DNA of 64,000 nt from an uncultured Eubacterium sp. (GCA_958446835.1 CAUCXT010000002.1:1-64000); one strand, 5' to 3'. Counted from the first letter of the stretch, positions 44,532-54,034 are shown. The notes: a model not told the origin generated them from the letters alone. Program-made: numbers and translations.

Positions 44532-45557
44532 ATGACAAGGCCTAATGTAAAATTGACGAAAAAACAGCTTGTGCTTCTGGTCATCATTGCAGTAGGGCTG
44601 CTCGTGTTCGGTATATTGACGGCTGTATCAGGTGCTGTGGCAAGAACACAGAAAACGCAGTATTGCGCAAAGTACTGGGATTCTGATGGCAGATATTCGA
44701 TGGTGAGTGTGTTCCTGCCTGAGGACAGCGGATTGAACCGGCAGACGGTTAAGCAGCTTCAATATACGCTTGATCAGGCTCTTATAAAGGAAGCGATGGA
44801 GGCTCCGGCGGATAATGCAAGACTGTATGTTGCGGCGTATAGTGTGAAATCGCAGGTGACGGTATCCTCACAGCGTGCCAAGTCACAGCAATGCACCGCG
44901 TATGGTGTAGGTGGAGATTTCTTCCGTTTTCATAATTATGAGCTTATAAGCGGCAGTTATCTTATGGAGGACAGCATTGCAAATGATCAGGTTGTAATTG
45001 ATGAGGAAGCTGCATGGAAGATATTCGGAGCCATAGAGGTGGATGGAATGACACTCACCTACAATGGAAAAGAATATATAGTACAGGGAGTTGTTAAGCC
45101 TCAGGATGGTTATAAGACTAAGGACGGAGGAGCTGAGAGCGGAACGGTATTTTTTCCTCTTGAAGCCATTGAAAAGGATGCAGACTGCTACGAGATTATC
45201 TTTCCTAATCCGGTATCGGATTTTGCTTTAAAGCAGGTTAAAGAGGCGTTCACTTCATGCGGTTATAGTGAGGATGATATAAGGGTAATTGATAATTCGG
45301 AAAGATACAGCCTTGTAAATTCCGCGAAGAGAGTTCTCAAGTGGACTGATAAGGGCATGGTATTCAAGGCACTTAAATACCCATATTGGGAGAATAGTGC
45401 AATTGCTGTAGAAAATATAGTCGATTTATTAACATTCTTTAGAATTATATTCATTATACCGCCGATAGCAATAGTAATTATATCTGTTATATGCTTCCAT
45501 CCGATACACAGGTTTAAGCTTCTGATACTGCGAATCGTAGAACATTTTAGAAAATAG
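44532..45557 (+). CDS. MacB-like periplasmic-core protein with two membrane segments
   Basis: A 341-aa protein with one membrane segment at each end (LVLLVIIAVGLLVFGILTAV near 15-34 and IIFIIPPIAIVIISVICFHP near 306-325) and a large extracellular domain between. The domain (GVGGDFFRFHNYELISGSYL, VVIDEEAAWKIFGA, YIVQGVVKP) is like the MacB periplasmic core domain. MacB permeases have four membrane segments and an ATPase; here the last two segments and the ATPase are absent, so it is a reduced form. It ends the operon, before a perfect terminator. I infer an adaptor-linked complex with the preceding gene. Confidence 0.7.
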   Translation: MTRPNVKLTKKQLVLLVIIAVGLLVFGILTAVSGAVARTQKTQYCAKYWDSDGRYSMVSVFLPEDSGLNRQTVKQLQYTLDQALIKEAMEAPADNARLYVAAYSVKSQVTVSSQRAKSQQCTAYGVGGDFFRFHNYELISGSYLMEDSIANDQVVIDEEAAWKIFGAIEVDGMTLTYNGKEYIVQGVVKPQDGYKTKDGGAESGTVFFPLEAIEKDADCYEIIFPNPVSDFALKQVKEAFTSCGYSEDDIRVIDNSERYSLVNSAKRVLKWTDKGMVFKALKYPYWENSAIAVENIVDLLTFFRIIFIIPPIAIVIISVICFHPIHRFKLLILRIVEHFRK

Positions 45558-45571
45558 CACAGTAAGCTTTT

Positions 45572-45616
45572 AGAAGTCATTCCGGAAATGATGCCCGGAA
45601 TGACTTCTTTTTCTTT
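45572..45616 (+). terminator. Operon terminator
   Basis: AGAAGTCATTCCGG (45572-45585) and CCGGAATGACTTCT (45595-45608) pair perfectly around nine bases, followed by a T-run. Confidence 0.92.
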
Positions 45617-45773
45617 TCAAGCTGTTGATGATGTGGTAAAATATTTATCTGAATTATATTAAGGGATATATCAGGTAAATGTTAAACAAGCTGTTAGGGC
45701 TTGAAAGGTTCGGATGTGTACCGGTTATGCGGTTAACATTTTCTTGATTATAAAAAAAGCAGACAGGTGGGTT

Positions 45774-47354
45774 ATGGAGAAAAAGAAATATTTGTGGTGT
45801 GTATTATCTATCATAGTCGGTTTTGTGATTTTTGTTGCCGCAGGAATCAACAAGAGGATAACCTTCTGTGACGAGATATACACCTATATGATTGTGAATG
45901 CGCCTAATGGTGCGTATCAGCTTGCTGAGGGACAGTGGTATACGCGACAGCAGACAGTTGATATGTTGGGGCACAGTTCAAATGACAGCGTTGTGCAGAT
46001 GTTGAGGAATGTGAAGGGTGACCCTCATCCGCCACTGTATTATGGGCTTGTGTATATCGCCTCATTTTTTGGCGGACTGAATATATCTGAGTGGCCAGGG
46101 CTGTCGGTCAATCTGATTATGTACATCGTAACAGTGCTGTTGTTCTGGCTTATTATAGATAGGATTTTCGGCAGACCGGGTATGGCGGCGGTTGCGGCAA
46201 TTGTGTACGCGCTGAATGTTGGAACTCTGTCCGATGCCATGCTTATACGAATGTATATGCAGCTGACCTTCTTTACGATTGCATTTGCTTACGTGGTGTG
46301 GCGGCTGTGTGAGAATAAGGAGAAGCTGTCAAGCTATGTTCTGTTGGGAGTCGTGACGGCAGGAGGGTTCCTTACACAGTATTATTTCTGCTTTATCCCG
46401 ATAGCTTTTTTTGTGGTCTGGGCGATCTATAATATTGCACATAAGAAATATTCATGTATAATTAAATATCTTGTAAGTATGTTTGCGGCAGTGGCAGTGG
46501 ATACTATAGTGTGGCATTACTGGATTGGAACCCTGCTTTCGAACAATAATTCCGGCGCGATAAAAGAGAATGCGATGAATTTTGTGAATATATTTAACAG
46601 TATGTTCAGGGGATTTGAGTCCGTGCAGCTTATACTTTTTCAGAAATGGCATATCGTGGGCGGTCTGGCTGTGATTATTGTGGTTGTGATAACGCTTGTA
46701 TCTAAGAGGGTCGCTTCTATGTTCCGCAATGTGAGATTGTATGTTGGCGGGCTCAGTGTAATACTGTTCTTTTATTCAACAATTGTATATTATTTAACAC
46801 CAACATATCTTATGTCGAGCAGATATTTTTATGCCGTGTCCGCGGTGGAGATTCTGTTGGTATCGGTGAGTGTATGTGCACTTGTCTGTACATTTGCGAC
46901 AGATGAAAGGATTGGTAAAAAGAGAAAAATATTAGTCAATGCAGGTGTTGCAGTGGCTTGTCTTGTCATGGATGCATGTATTCTTGCATTTGGATATGGG
47001 ATAGACTACTATACTAACGTAAAGACGTATGACACCCAGAGTGAATGTCTGGAAGAGTATAGTGATATTCCGTGGGTTCTGTGCGGTGATGAGAACTGGG
47101 AAATGACTGCGAATTTCATGGACTATATCATTCCGGATAAGCTCATGAGAATCACGGAAAATACGCCATACGGTATTGAGAATGAGCTTGAAAAAGCGGA
47201 TAAATTTATGATAGTGGCAAGAACAAATGAGGGTAATACACAGGGAGATATGGCGTTGTATTACTATATTGGAACCACAGGAAGATTTGCAAAAAGTGAA
47301 CTTGTGATGGAGCGGAACGGATTGTCCTATTTTCTGGCGTATCCGGCGGAGTAA
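45774..47354 (+). CDS. GT-C type membrane glycosyltransferase-like protein
   Basis: A 526-aa polytopic protein resembling GT39/ArnT-type enzymes. It has an acidic pair in the first extracytoplasmic loop (ITFCDEIYTYMIVNA, near residues 28-42), then HPPLYYGLVYIASF (His-Pro-Pro-Leu-Tyr-Tyr, typical of the family). About ten membrane helices and a soluble C-terminal domain follow. Such enzymes move sugars from lipid phosphate donors onto envelope acceptors. ATG 45774 has AGGTGG upstream; the ATG-like start at 45714 is rejected. It stands alone, with its own TGGTAAAAT-like -10 near 45640. The GtrB-like protein at 24575 could supply a donor; this is speculative. Confidence 0.78.
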   Translation: MEKKKYLWCVLSIIVGFVIFVAAGINKRITFCDEIYTYMIVNAPNGAYQLAEGQWYTRQQTVDMLGHSSNDSVVQMLRNVKGDPHPPLYYGLVYIASFFGGLNISEWPGLSVNLIMYIVTVLLFWLIIDRIFGRPGMAAVAAIVYALNVGTLSDAMLIRMYMQLTFFTIAFAYVVWRLCENKEKLSSYVLLGVVTAGGFLTQYYFCFIPIAFFVVWAIYNIAHKKYSCIIKYLVSMFAAVAVDTIVWHYWIGTLLSNNNSGAIKENAMNFVNIFNSMFRGFESVQLILFQKWHIVGGLAVIIVVVITLVSKRVASMFRNVRLYVGGLSVILFFYSTIVYYLTPTYLMSSRYFYAVSAVEILLVSVSVCALVCTFATDERIGKKRKILVNAGVAVACLVMDACILAFGYGIDYYTNVKTYDTQSECLEEYSDIPWVLCGDENWEMTANFMDYIIPDKLMRITENTPYGIENELEKADKFMIVARTNEGNTQGDMALYYYIGTTGRFAKSELVMERNGLSYFLAYPAE

Positions 47355-47358
47355 AAAT

Positions 47359-47427
47359 GACGTATCCATTGCAATAAAAGTGATATACCCACCAAAATAA
47401 CGATGACATACCCATCAAAATAAAAGG
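47359..47427 (+). repeat. Three 23-bp imperfect tandem repeats
   Basis: Units start at 47359, 47382 and 47405, of the form TGAnnTAnCCAnnnnAATAAnn. They lie between the GT-C gene and the ldh promoter region. Confidence 0.75.
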
Positions 47428-47520
47428 GCGTAGACGTGCGTAGGAAAATTGCGCACCCGTTTTGTATAATTCTGCGTTTTACAATTATTTAAGCATAAAA
47501 AATAAATGGAGGAAAAGACT

Positions 47521-48474
47521 ATGAAGATGAACAAATCAAAGGTGGCTATTGTGGGCTGTGGGCTGGTTGGTTCCACAACCGCATTCAGTCTTGTGACACA
47601 GGGCGTGGTTGACGAGGTTCTCATGATTGATATTAATAAGGAGAGAGCTTACGGAGAGAAGCTTGATTTACATGACAGTATCGAGTATCTTAACCGCAAT
47701 GTGAAGGTGACAAACGGTGATTATTCGGATTGTTCGGATGCAGATATAGTAGTTATAACCGCGGGAGCACCACCTAAGCCGGGACAGAGCAGGCTTGATA
47801 CACTTGAGCTCACGGCGAATATATGTAAGTCGATAGTCGGGCCTATTATGGAGAGTGGATTCGATGGAATTTTTCTTATAGTGTCCAATCCGGTCGATAT
47901 TATCACACATTATGTCAAGAAACTTTCCGGGCTTCCTAAGAATCAGGTCATCGGAACAGGTACTGCCATAGATTCGGCGCGTCTTAAGACATTTATCGGT
48001 GAGCTTGTGAATGTTGACCCGCGAAGCGTCCATGCATATTCGATGGGTGAGCATGGCGATTCACAGATGGTTCCATGGTCCGTTGTGACGGTTGCCGGAA
48101 AGCCATTTTATGATGTAATTGCCGACAACAAGAGTCTTGTGGGCGATGTTGACCTTGATGAGCTTGTTCATAAAACAACAAGAGAGGGCTGGGAGATTCT
48201 TGAGCGCAAGGGTACAACATATTACGGAATTGCTACGGCGGCAGTTGCCATTATAAAGGCAATTATGAATGATGAGAACAAGATTATACCGGTATCCACA
48301 TATCTTGAAGGCGAATATGGCGAGACAGATGTGTATGCAGGTGTGCCTACAGTTCTTAACAGACACGGAGCTTATGATGTCCTTGAGATTCACATGTCAC
48401 CTAGCGAGCTTGCAAGATTCAAGGATTCTGCAAGGGTAATAAGAGAATATACCAATAAAATTATGGAGTACTAA
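47521..48474 (+). CDS. ldh: L-lactate dehydrogenase
   Basis: Reduces pyruvate to L-lactate with NADH in fermentation. The 317-aa protein has the NAD-binding VAIVGCGLVGSTTAFSL, the mobile loop PPKPGQSRLDTLELTANI with the substrate Arg, IVSNPVDIITHYV, and the catalytic His in YSMGEHGDSQMVPWS. Malate dehydrogenase of the same family is the alternative, but the loop residue before Arg is Gln (PGQSR), the lactate form. ATG 47521 has GGAGG eight bases upstream. tdk begins two bases after the stop. Confidence 0.93.
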   Translation: MKMNKSKVAIVGCGLVGSTTAFSLVTQGVVDEVLMIDINKERAYGEKLDLHDSIEYLNRNVKVTNGDYSDCSDADIVVITAGAPPKPGQSRLDTLELTANICKSIVGPIMESGFDGIFLIVSNPVDIITHYVKKLSGLPKNQVIGTGTAIDSARLKTFIGELVNVDPRSVHAYSMGEHGDSQMVPWSVVTVAGKPFYDVIADNKSLVGDVDLDELVHKTTREGWEILERKGTTYYGIATAAVAIIKAIMNDENKIIPVSTYLEGEYGETDVYAGVPTVLNRHGAYDVLEIHMSPSELARFKDSARVIREYTNKIMEY

Positions 48475-48475
48475 A

Positions 48476-49051
48476 ATGGCAAAGCTGTATTTTAAATATG
48501 GTGCGATGGGCAGCTCTAAGACTGCAAATGCGCTTATCACGAAGTTTAATTATGAAGAGCGAGGCATGAAGGTGTGGCTTTTAAAGCCTGCCACAGATAA
48601 CCGTGATGGACAGGATATCATAAAGAGCCGTATTGGACTTGCGTGCAGGTGCTTCGTGGTAATGCCGGACACCGACATAGTGGAAGAGTATGAGAAGGAA
48701 GCGGAGTATGACGCAGTTATAGTTGATGAGGCTCAATTCCTCACACCGAAACAGATTGATGAGCTCAGATTCATAGTTGACAATAAGGGTGTACCTGTCC
48801 TGTGTTTTGGACTGAGGACGGACTTCCTCACGCACGTATTCCCGGGCAGCCTGAGACTTCTTGAGATCGCGGACTCCATAAGTGAGATTAAGACAATCTG
48901 CCGCTGCGGCTCCAAGGCTACAGTCAATGCCAGAATCGATGAGAATGGCAATGTGATAACGGACGGAGAGCAGGTGCTCATCGGCGGAAATGACAGATAT
49001 GAGGCGATGTGCTACTCATGTTATATGAAGAAAATCAAAGGAATTATATAA
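48476..49051 (+). CDS. tdk: Thymidine kinase
   Basis: Phosphorylates thymidine in the salvage pathway. The 191-aa protein has the P-loop GAMGSSKTANALITK at residues 8-22, DEAQFL with the catalytic Glu near 83, and the lasso/zinc region with CRCGSKATVNAR and CYSCY. It is translated directly after ldh (two bases from stop to ATG, no separate site). deoC, another nucleoside-salvage gene, follows 77 bp downstream. Confidence 0.95.
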   Translation: MAKLYFKYGAMGSSKTANALITKFNYEERGMKVWLLKPATDNRDGQDIIKSRIGLACRCFVVMPDTDIVEEYEKEAEYDAVIVDEAQFLTPKQIDELRFIVDNKGVPVLCFGLRTDFLTHVFPGSLRLLEIADSISEIKTICRCGSKATVNARIDENGNVITDGEQVLIGGNDRYEAMCYSCYMKKIKGII

Positions 49052-49128
49052 AAATTCCCACAAGGCAGTAAAAAACAAGAAAAAATCCAGTCCGGTGGGC
49101 ATAGAATTAAAAAAGAGGAGAAAAAACA

Positions 49129-49806
49129 ATGGATATCAAAGAAATTCTTGCAAAGGTTGACCACACAGTATTAGGACAGACAGCAACATGGGCTGATATC
49201 AAGGGGCTGTGCGATGACGGAATGAAGTATGAGACTGCTTCGGTATGTATTCCACCAAGCTATGTGAAGCAGGCAGCAGAGTATATTAAGAGCGTTAACG
49301 GCAAGCTTAAGGTATGTACAGTAATAGGCTTCCCTAATGGATATAACACAACTGCTGTGAAGTGCTTTGAGACTAAGACTGCGGTTGAAGAGGGCGCTGA
49401 TGAGATAGATATGGTCATAAATATAGGCTGGGTTAAGGACGGTCTGTACGATAAGGTTTTAGACGAGATTAAGCAGATTAAGGCGGCATGCAACGGAAAG
49501 CTTTTAAAGGTAATTATCGAGACATGCCTTCTCACAGATGAGGAGAAGATTAAGCTCTGCAAGGTTGTCTCTGAGTCAGGCGCGGATTATATCAAGACAT
49601 CGACAGGCTTTTCAAAGGCAGGAGCTACATTTGAGGATGTAAAGCTCATGGTTGACAATGTCGACGGCATTCTTGTAAAGGCGGCAGGCGGCATAAGCTC
49701 AATCGCAGATGCAGAGAAATTCATTGAGCTTGGCGCTTCAAGACTTGGAACAAGCAGGATTGTCAAGATTGTAAAGGCTGAGAATACAGAGGGAAACACA
49801 TACTAG
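49129..49806 (+). CDS. deoC: Deoxyribose-phosphate aldolase
   Basis: Cleaves deoxyribose-5-phosphate to glyceraldehyde-3-phosphate and acetaldehyde. The 225-aa protein has DHTVLGQTATWADIK at the start, VCTVIGFPNGYN, LLKVIIETCLLT and the Schiff-base Lys in DYIKTSTGFSKAGAT. AAAGAGGAG precedes the ATG. The context with tdk indicates deoxynucleoside salvage and catabolism. Confidence 0.96.
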   Translation: MDIKEILAKVDHTVLGQTATWADIKGLCDDGMKYETASVCIPPSYVKQAAEYIKSVNGKLKVCTVIGFPNGYNTTAVKCFETKTAVEEGADEIDMVINIGWVKDGLYDKVLDEIKQIKAACNGKLLKVIIETCLLTDEEKIKLCKVVSESGADYIKTSTGFSKAGATFEDVKLMVDNVDGILVKAAGGISSIADAEKFIELGASRLGTSRIVKIVKAENTEGNTY

Positions 49807-49827
49807 TTTTTGGAAAGGGTGCTATAG

Positions 49828-51927
49828 ATGACAGAGGAAGAATATTTACAATTAATAGAGGGCAAGCTTGAGGCTGCGATAGAAAATATCAAGAATGAAA
49901 TGAAGTTAAATGACAAGGATATTGCACAGCTTCAGGAGTTATATTGGGAGAACAACAGTGATTTCGATGAGTATGGCTATGAGGAGTACGAGAACAGACA
50001 GCAGATGTTCAACCATGCCAATTTCAGAAGCAGAAATATGAAGACTCTTCACATGTACAAGAGAATGCAGGATTCGCCGTATTTTGCGAGGGTGGATTTC
50101 CTTTTTGATGGGGATGATGAGCCGGAGCGCTGTTACATCGGCATAGGAAATTTTGCTGAGGGAAAGGGCTCAATGCCTCTCATATATGACTGGCGCGCGC
50201 CGATTTCCAGCCTTTTCTATGACTATGATGCCGGGAGAGCCTCCTATGAGGCTCCGGGTGGAACGGTTGAAGGAGATATTGTAAAAAAATATCAGTACAA
50301 GATTAAGAAGGGCAAGCTTCTCTATGCGGTTGAGAGTGATATCAAGATTGATGACGATATTTTAAAACAGGTATTGTCAATGAACGCAGATGCCAGACTT
50401 AAGAGTATCGTCAGTACAATACAGAAGGAGCAGAATTCAATCATAAGAAATGAGAAGGATAAGATTCTTATTGTGCAGGGTGGCGCAGGTTCAGGCAAGA
50501 CATCCGTCGCGCTTCACAGAATAGCGTATCTGCTCTACCGCCACCGCAATGACCTTACCGCCTCACAGATACTTATTCTGTCACCGAATGATGTGTTCTC
50601 AGATTATATCTCACACATACTTCCGGAGCTTGGTGAGGAAAATATCAGTGAAATGACATTCGATGACTTTGCTGCAAAGGAGCTTTCGGATACGTGCAGA
50701 ATCGAAAGACATTACGATTTCCTTGAGGACGTGCTCACGCATGAGGACAGCGATACAGAGTACGCGGCGGCGCGCCAGGCAAAGCTTTCAGCGCGCTCAT
50801 CGAAGGAGTTTGCCGAGGCGATAAACGGATTTGTATTTTCGCTTGAGTATGACCTGATGAATTTTAAGGATATCAAGTACAAGAAGCTTGAGAAGGACGC
50901 CGACAGCATTGCTGATTTATTCTACAATAAGCTGCCGGATATCCCACTATTTAAGAGGATGGATGCTGTCCGCGAGTATATCGTGGATGAATATGCGACT
51001 CTTACAGGACACGAGTTTGATGACATAGAATCAGCTATCGTAAAAGATAAGTTCGATACACTCTACAGGACAAGAGATATTTTTACAATCTACAATGAGT
51101 TCCTTGAAAGCATAGGTGAGGAGCCTATAGCTGTTGCAGAGGGACAGCCGAAGAAGGCAGGCTATGAGGATGTGTACGCCATACTCTATCTTAAATATCT
51201 GCTGTACGGTGCCGGGTATGAGCAGCAGATTAAGCACCTGCTTGTGGATGAAATGCAGGATTATTCCTACATTCAGTATTGTATTATAGGCTGGGTATTC
51301 AAATGTCCTATGACCATTTTAGGTGACAAGGAGCAGTCGGTGGATTCCGAAAAATCGGATGTGCTCAATTTTCTCCCGGAGATTCTAGGAAAGGACTCTA
51401 AGCGCATTGTGCTCAACAAGAGCTACCGTTCGACCGTGGAGATAACCGACTACGCGGCGCAGATTGCCGGAATAAAGGGAATCGACGGAATCGACAGGCA
51501 TGGAAGCAGACCTGAAAAATATATGTACAGCACCGAGGATGAGATGTACGCGGCAATCGGCGGCAGAATCAGCGATGAGTTATCCGCAGGTGAGCACGAA
51601 ACGATAGCTGTTCTGTGCAAAACTCAGGCGGAAGCGGAGTACGTTGGGGATAAGATTCTTGAAAATATCCGTGAGACGGAGGACGATGAGGAGAGCTTCA
51701 AGGTCACCGTGCTCAACAAGAACACGGACCGCTTCAAGACGGGTGTTGTCGTGGCACCATACTACCTTGCAAAGGGTCTTGAGTTCGACAGCGTGCATAT
51801 CGTGAACGCCGATAAGGCTCATTACCATTCCGATTATCATAGACAGCTTCTGTATATCGGTGCGACGAGGGCGTTGCATGCGCTGGATTTCTATGGGGTG
51901 GGGGATGAGTGTGAGTTGTTGCCGTAA
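49828..51927 (+). CDS. helD: UvrD-like helicase, HelD family
   Basis: A 699-aa superfamily 1 ATPase. The P-loop IVQGGAGSGKTSVALHRIAY lies near residue 217, LVDEMQDYSYIQY is motif II, and VVVAPYYLAKGLEFDSVHIV and YIGATRALHALDF are the late motifs. The N-terminal 190-residue arm with coiled coil (LEAAIENIKNEMKLNDKDIA) is typical of HelD, which releases stalled RNA polymerase in Firmicutes. The length is normal for clostridial HelD. Start ATG 49828 follows GGAAAGGG. Substrate is RNA polymerase by family knowledge only. Confidence 0.88.
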   Translation: MTEEEYLQLIEGKLEAAIENIKNEMKLNDKDIAQLQELYWENNSDFDEYGYEEYENRQQMFNHANFRSRNMKTLHMYKRMQDSPYFARVDFLFDGDDEPERCYIGIGNFAEGKGSMPLIYDWRAPISSLFYDYDAGRASYEAPGGTVEGDIVKKYQYKIKKGKLLYAVESDIKIDDDILKQVLSMNADARLKSIVSTIQKEQNSIIRNEKDKILIVQGGAGSGKTSVALHRIAYLLYRHRNDLTASQILILSPNDVFSDYISHILPELGEENISEMTFDDFAAKELSDTCRIERHYDFLEDVLTHEDSDTEYAAARQAKLSARSSKEFAEAINGFVFSLEYDLMNFKDIKYKKLEKDADSIADLFYNKLPDIPLFKRMDAVREYIVDEYATLTGHEFDDIESAIVKDKFDTLYRTRDIFTIYNEFLESIGEEPIAVAEGQPKKAGYEDVYAILYLKYLLYGAGYEQQIKHLLVDEMQDYSYIQYCIIGWVFKCPMTILGDKEQSVDSEKSDVLNFLPEILGKDSKRIVLNKSYRSTVEITDYAAQIAGIKGIDGIDRHGSRPEKYMYSTEDEMYAAIGGRISDELSAGEHETIAVLCKTQAEAEYVGDKILENIRETEDDEESFKVTVLNKNTDRFKTGVVVAPYYLAKGLEFDSVHIVNADKAHYHSDYHRQLLYIGATRALHALDFYGVGDECELLP

Positions 51928-51936
51928 AATAGAAGA

Positions 51937-52332
51937 ATGAGTGAATATGCAGAGATACTGTTGCAGAAATATCCGGAATTGAAAGACAATTATACTTATA
52001 AAAAGGATTTCTATACTGATTTAGTTTCTTATTTGGACCATGGCTTTATGATTATGCAACCACGTAATCCGTATTTGGGAAATATGAGAATTCAAAGACA
52101 AAAAGGGTGCTTATATGTTTGTAGTGTGAAATTTGAAACTCCGATTGATAAAATGAGAACAAGTGTTAATGCGGGGGATAATATATTATGGCCACATGAG
52201 CCGGAAGCTCCTAAAGAATTGGACGGAGGTAAATTTTTGGTAAAGGCGGTCATTCCTGCAAGATTAAAAAATGTGATAGTGAAACAATTGGAAGAAAAGG
52301 GAATTACAAAAGAAGCTTTGTTACCCATGTGA
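51937..52332 (+). CDS. FRG-family C-terminal fragment (131 aa)
   Basis: The product lacks the FRG motif but resembles the C-terminal part of FRG proteins. GFMIMQPRNPYLGNMRIQRQ followed by KGCLYV aligns with VTPIRNNQRIMKQDGSF of the FRG protein at 10852. LKNVIVKQLEEKGITKEALLP aligns with its KETILKELDTLSINRATLFP. It stops about where the family ends, so it is a 5'-truncated relic or a stand-alone domain. It starts nine bases after helD with a weak site (AGAAG). Base composition is more A/T rich than helD, suggesting a different history. I believe the relationship by eye; a profile search is needed. Confidence 0.6.
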   Translation: MSEYAEILLQKYPELKDNYTYKKDFYTDLVSYLDHGFMIMQPRNPYLGNMRIQRQKGCLYVCSVKFETPIDKMRTSVNAGDNILWPHEPEAPKELDGGKFLVKAVIPARLKNVIVKQLEEKGITKEALLPM

Positions 52333-52374
52333 TGTAAATAGGCACTTATTTAATATAGAAGGAGGGTGAGAACT

Positions 52375-53826
52375 ATGGACATAAAGCAGCTAATCGGTGA
52401 AACTACAGATTACGATAAAAAGGTTGCACTTGAGACAAAGAAACCTAAAAGTTGGTGCAAGAGTATAAGTGCATTTGCAAATTGTTATGGTGGTAAGCTG
52501 GTATTTGGTGTGGCAAACGATGATGCGTTGGTTGGTCTTTCGGATGCTGAAGGTGATGCAGAGAAAATTAGTGAAATAATTAAAACACACCTTAATCCAA
52601 TACCAGAGTTTAAGCTTTCATTTGAAAAAGATAATGACAAGACATTCGTTATTGTAGAAGTTATGAAAGGACAGCAGACACCATACTATTATGAAGGCGA
52701 TGGACAGCTTATTGCGTTTATGCGTATAGGAAATGAAAGTGTTCCAGCAACACCTTCACAGTTAAGAGAGTTGGTACTTCGCGGAAGTGGTGAAAGTTAT
52801 GATAGTCTGAAGTCAAGATATGATTTTAGCAATATGTCTTTCACAAAATTAAAATCGGTGTATAAGCAAAGAACAGGGAATGCATTTGAAGATACAGATT
52901 ATGAATCTTTTGGTTTGATTGATGAGAAAGGAAATCTGACAAATGCAGGAGCACTTTTGGCGGATGAATCTCCAGTTCGTCATTCCAGATTATTTTGTAC
53001 AAGATGGAATGGACTTACGAAGGCATCTGGAATCGTAGATGCCCTTGATGATAAGGAATATACGGGAAGTCTTGTCACACTATTACAGGCAGGAACGGAT
53101 TTTGTCAGAAATAATTCCAAGAAAGCATGGCGTAAGGTAGGTGATGGCAGAATTGAAATGCCGGATTATCCGGATCGTGCAGTACTGGAAGGTGCAGTAA
53201 ATGCATTGATTCATAGAAATTATATGGAGATAGGCAGTGAAGTCCATATAGATATGTTTGATGATAGAATCGAAATATATTCACCGGGTGGAATGGTAAG
53301 CGGAATATCTCTAGAGGGAAAAGATTTATTGAAAATCCCATCAAAGCGAAGAAATCCGATATTAGCTGATATATTCAGCCGCTTGAAATACATGGAGCGT
53401 AGAGGTAGTGGATTTAAGAAAATATTAGCAGACTATAAGGGACAAGTTGAATTTGATGAGACTAAGATGCCAGTATTTGAGGCAGATAATGATGATTTTA
53501 TATTGACTTTATATAATCTGAATTATGGTTCTAGTTATGCAACACAAGCAAATGAAAATGTCATAGAAAATGTCATAGAAAATGTCATAGAAATTTCGGA
53601 AGAAAAAATTAAGAAGTTAATGCCAGAGTATTCTAAGAAGAAGCTTGTTAAAGCATGTGAGATCCTAAAAATGATTTCGGAAAACCCGAATATTTCTATT
53701 GATGAATTAAGAATAGCCTTGGATGTCACAGATAGAACAATTGCTAGATATATATCAGAATTAAAGGATAAAGGTATCATAGAACGAAAAGGTCCGGATA
53801 ATGGTGGAGAGTGGAAAATTAAGTAA
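52375..53826 (+). CDS. AlbA_2/Schlafen-type ATP-binding regulator (COG2865-like)
   Basis: A 483-aa protein. The N-terminal AlbA_2 domain is recognisable by WCKSISAFANCYGGKLVFGV near 30-49 and FMRIGNESVPATPSQLREL. A GHKL-like ATP-binding region lies at about 260-345 (LEGAVNALIHRNYMEIGSEV, FDDRIEIYSPGGMVSGIS, MERRGSGFKKILADY). A C-terminal winged helix follows (SIDELRIALDVTDRTIARYI). Between them is an ENVI tandem repeat from a 12-bp DNA repeat. The family is widespread and often annotated as transcriptional regulator or putative helicase; function unknown. ATG 52375 has GGAGGG upstream; GTG 52366 is the alternative. Confidence 0.85.
   Translation: MDIKQLIGETTDYDKKVALETKKPKSWCKSISAFANCYGGKLVFGVANDDALVGLSDAEGDAEKISEIIKTHLNPIPEFKLSFEKDNDKTFVIVEVMKGQQTPYYYEGDGQLIAFMRIGNESVPATPSQLRELVLRGSGESYDSLKSRYDFSNMSFTKLKSVYKQRTGNAFEDTDYESFGLIDEKGNLTNAGALLADESPVRHSRLFCTRWNGLTKASGIVDALDDKEYTGSLVTLLQAGTDFVRNNSKKAWRKVGDGRIEMPDYPDRAVLEGAVNALIHRNYMEIGSEVHIDMFDDRIEIYSPGGMVSGISLEGKDLLKIPSKRRNPILADIFSRLKYMERRGSGFKKILADYKGQVEFDETKMPVFEADNDDFILTLYNLNYGSSYATQANENVIENVIENVIEISEEKIKKLMPEYSKKKLVKACEILKMISENPNISIDELRIALDVTDRTIARYISELKDKGIIERKGPDNGGEWKIK
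53554..53589 (+). repeat. 12-bp tandem repeat (three copies)
   Basis: GAAAATGTCATA is repeated three times without change and encodes (ENVI)3. Gain or loss of units keeps the frame. Confidence 0.95.
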
Positions 53827-53954
53827 TTAAATGACAGTAAATATGGCACTCAATGTGACACCACAAATTTTCACTCAAGGATATTCTGAAGTTAGTCTCA
53901 ACGAAGTCTCACGAGATTTTGGTGAAACTAATCATATATTTGGTGCTTTTTTCA

Positions 53955-53996
53955 TAAAAAAACACCTAACCACGTTTTAATCAATGTGGTCAGGTG
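53955..53996 (-). terminator. Terminator of the minus-strand 54035 gene
   Basis: CACCTAACCAC (53963-53973) and GTGGTCAGGTG (53986-53996) pair with one mismatch. The seven A at 53956-53962 become a U-run for the minus transcript. The rest of 53827-53954 shows no gene. Confidence 0.85.
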
Positions 53997-54034
53997 ATAG
54001 AAAGTCCAGAAAATCAAGAGCCTTCCATAATTTA

